64,000 nt of DNA from Prionace glauca (taxonomy: Eukaryota; Chordata; Chondrichthyes; Carcharhiniformes; Carcharhinidae): the NCBI GenBank assembly GCA_037974335.1, contig CM075729.1, positions 106,108,515-106,172,514 of the forward strand, given 5' to 3'. The notes under the pieces are model-generated. The model was not told where the DNA came from, searched no databases, and was given only the letters and a program-made list of their open reading frames with translations. Shown piece by piece: positions 62,880 through 64,000 of this stretch (the first letter of the stretch is position 1; each line of letters starts with the position of its first letter). The position numbers and the translations under genes are program-made.

Positions 62880-64000
62880 CAAACATCTCCTGACCAGGAG
62901 AAATTCCACTGTAAGGGCACAGAGCACGCACACAGCAGAGTACACAGGGCACAGAATGGACACACAGCAGAGTACACATGGCACAGAATGGGCACACAGC
63001 AGAGTACACATGGCACAGAATGGACACACAGCAGAGTACACATGGCACAGAGCTGGCACACAGAGTACACAGGGCACAGAATGGACACACAGCAGAGTAC
63101 ACATGGCACAGAATGGACACACAGCAGAGTACACATGGCACAGAGCTGGCACACAGAGTACACAGGGCACAGAGCACGCACACAGCAGAGTACACAGGGC
63201 ACAGAATGGACACAGCAGAGTACACATGGCACAGAGCTGGCATACAGCAGAGTACATAGGGCACAGCTGGCACACAGCAGAATACACAGGTCACAGAATG
63301 GACACACAGCAGAGTACACAGGGCACAGAATGGGCACAAAGCAGAGTACACAGGGCACAAAGCGGGTACACAGCAGAGTACACAGGGCACACAGCAGAGT
63401 ACACAGGACACAGAATGGACACACAGCAGAGTACACATAGCACAGAGCTGGCACAGCAGAGTACACTTGGCACAGAGCTGGCACACAGTACACATGGCAC
63501 AGAGCTGGCACACAGCAGAGTACACATGGCACAGAGCTGGCACACTACACATGGCACAGAGCTGGCACACAGCAGAGTACACAGGGCACAAAATGGACAC
63601 ACAGCAGAGTACACATGGCACAGAGCTGGCACACAAAGTACACAGGACACAGAATGGGCACACAGCAGAGTACACAGGGCACAGAATGGACACACAGCAG
63701 AGTACACATGGCACAGAGCTGGCACACAGAGTACACAGGACACAGAATGGGCACACAGCAGAGTACACAGGGCACGGAATGGGCACACAGCAGAGTACAC
63801 AGGGCACAGAATGGGCACACAGCAGAGTACACAGGACACAGAATGGGCACGCAGCAGAGTACACAGGACACAAAATGGGCATGCAGCAGAGTACACAGGA
63901 CACAATGGGCACACAGCAGAGTACACAGGACACAGAATGGGCACGCAGCAGAGTACACAGGACACAGAATGGGCACGCAGCAGAGTACACAGGGCACAGA
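62880..64000. repeat. 32-bp minisatellite, runs off window
   Basis: More than 30 units of GCACACAGCAGAGTACACAG followed by GGCACAGAATGG, with 24-30-bp shortened variants. It begins about 110 bp after the alpha2 donor, in intron 3 of the plus-strand class I gene. It has almost no stop codons on either strand. Confidence 0.95.

Noticed and set aside
62792-63997. Long cysteine-rich frames on the minus strand and a 187-codon frame on the plus strand
   Set aside because: They are translations of a 32-bp minisatellite that simply lacks stop codons in most frames; periodic, low-complexity, no start context or domain.
1-64000. Retrovirus, LTR element or Polinton
   Set aside because: No gag, protease, integrase, envelope or capsid-like coding and no paired long terminal repeats were seen; all RT sequence here is non-LTR, and the only other retroelement traces are Penelope-like endonuclease pieces.

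Overview
The window reads as genomic DNA from a cartilaginous fish, most likely a shark. Three things point there: many tRNA-derived SINEs with the central domain of the V-SINE superfamily (the HE1 type of sharks), several CR1-clade LINE families carrying an esterase-type ORF1, and MHC class I exons of elasmobranch style. Interspersed repeats fill well over two thirds of the sequence. I see no bacterial genes, CRISPR array, rRNA gene, or retrovirus/LTR element.

The host content is an MHC class I cluster. A minus-strand class I gene runs from a leader exon at 47.38 kb through alpha1 (39.1 kb), alpha2 (35.7 kb), alpha3 (35.3 kb) and transmembrane (32.4 kb) exons to cytoplasmic exons near 31.6 and 31.4 kb. 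Its alpha2 domain has lost both cysteines of the usual disulphide, so it looks non-classical. A plus-strand class I gene starts with a leader at 54.90 kb, has alpha1 at 56.7 kb and alpha2 at 62.5 kb, and runs off the right edge. It keeps most peptide-anchoring residues. Two further leader exons with flanking promoter sequence (12.9 and 25.0 kb, minus strand) have no recognisable body exons and look like duplication relics. The 12.75-14.84 kb and 51.85-55.11 kb segments are inverted copies of one duplicon; the 24.4-25.1 kb and 46.7-47.5 kb segments are direct copies.

Repeats by region. 0-12 kb: a CR1-B tail, a Harbinger transposase remnant, SINEs, and a young CR1-A (5.35-9.11 kb) nested in an old CR1 (3.98-11.98 kb). 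12-20 kb: the left duplicon arm and a nearly complete CR1-B (14.85-19.4 kb). 21-27 kb: two CR1-A copies flanking the 25-kb leader. 28-31 kb: another LINE broken up by a SINE and a CR1 piece. 31-47 kb: class I introns packed with CR1, L2, SINE, Penelope-like and MITE-like pieces. 48-55 kb: an old CR1, the right duplicon arm, a Penelope-like fragment and a U2-snRNA-headed retroposon. 55-64 kb: the plus-strand class I gene with three minisatellites and a CR1 (57.6-60.8 kb) inserted in one of them.

Two observations stand out. First, ORF1 of every CR1 copy that still has its end finishes on TTTAAAC, in the phase of a -1 frameshift heptamer and nearly always followed at once by TAA. In two divergent copies ORF2 lies in the -1 frame from that exact point, so CR1 ORF2 may be made by programmed frameshifting. 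Second, a ~330-bp retroposon carries two copies of the U2 snRNA 5' end and a poly(A) tail, with its empty site preserved in the paralogous duplicon arm.
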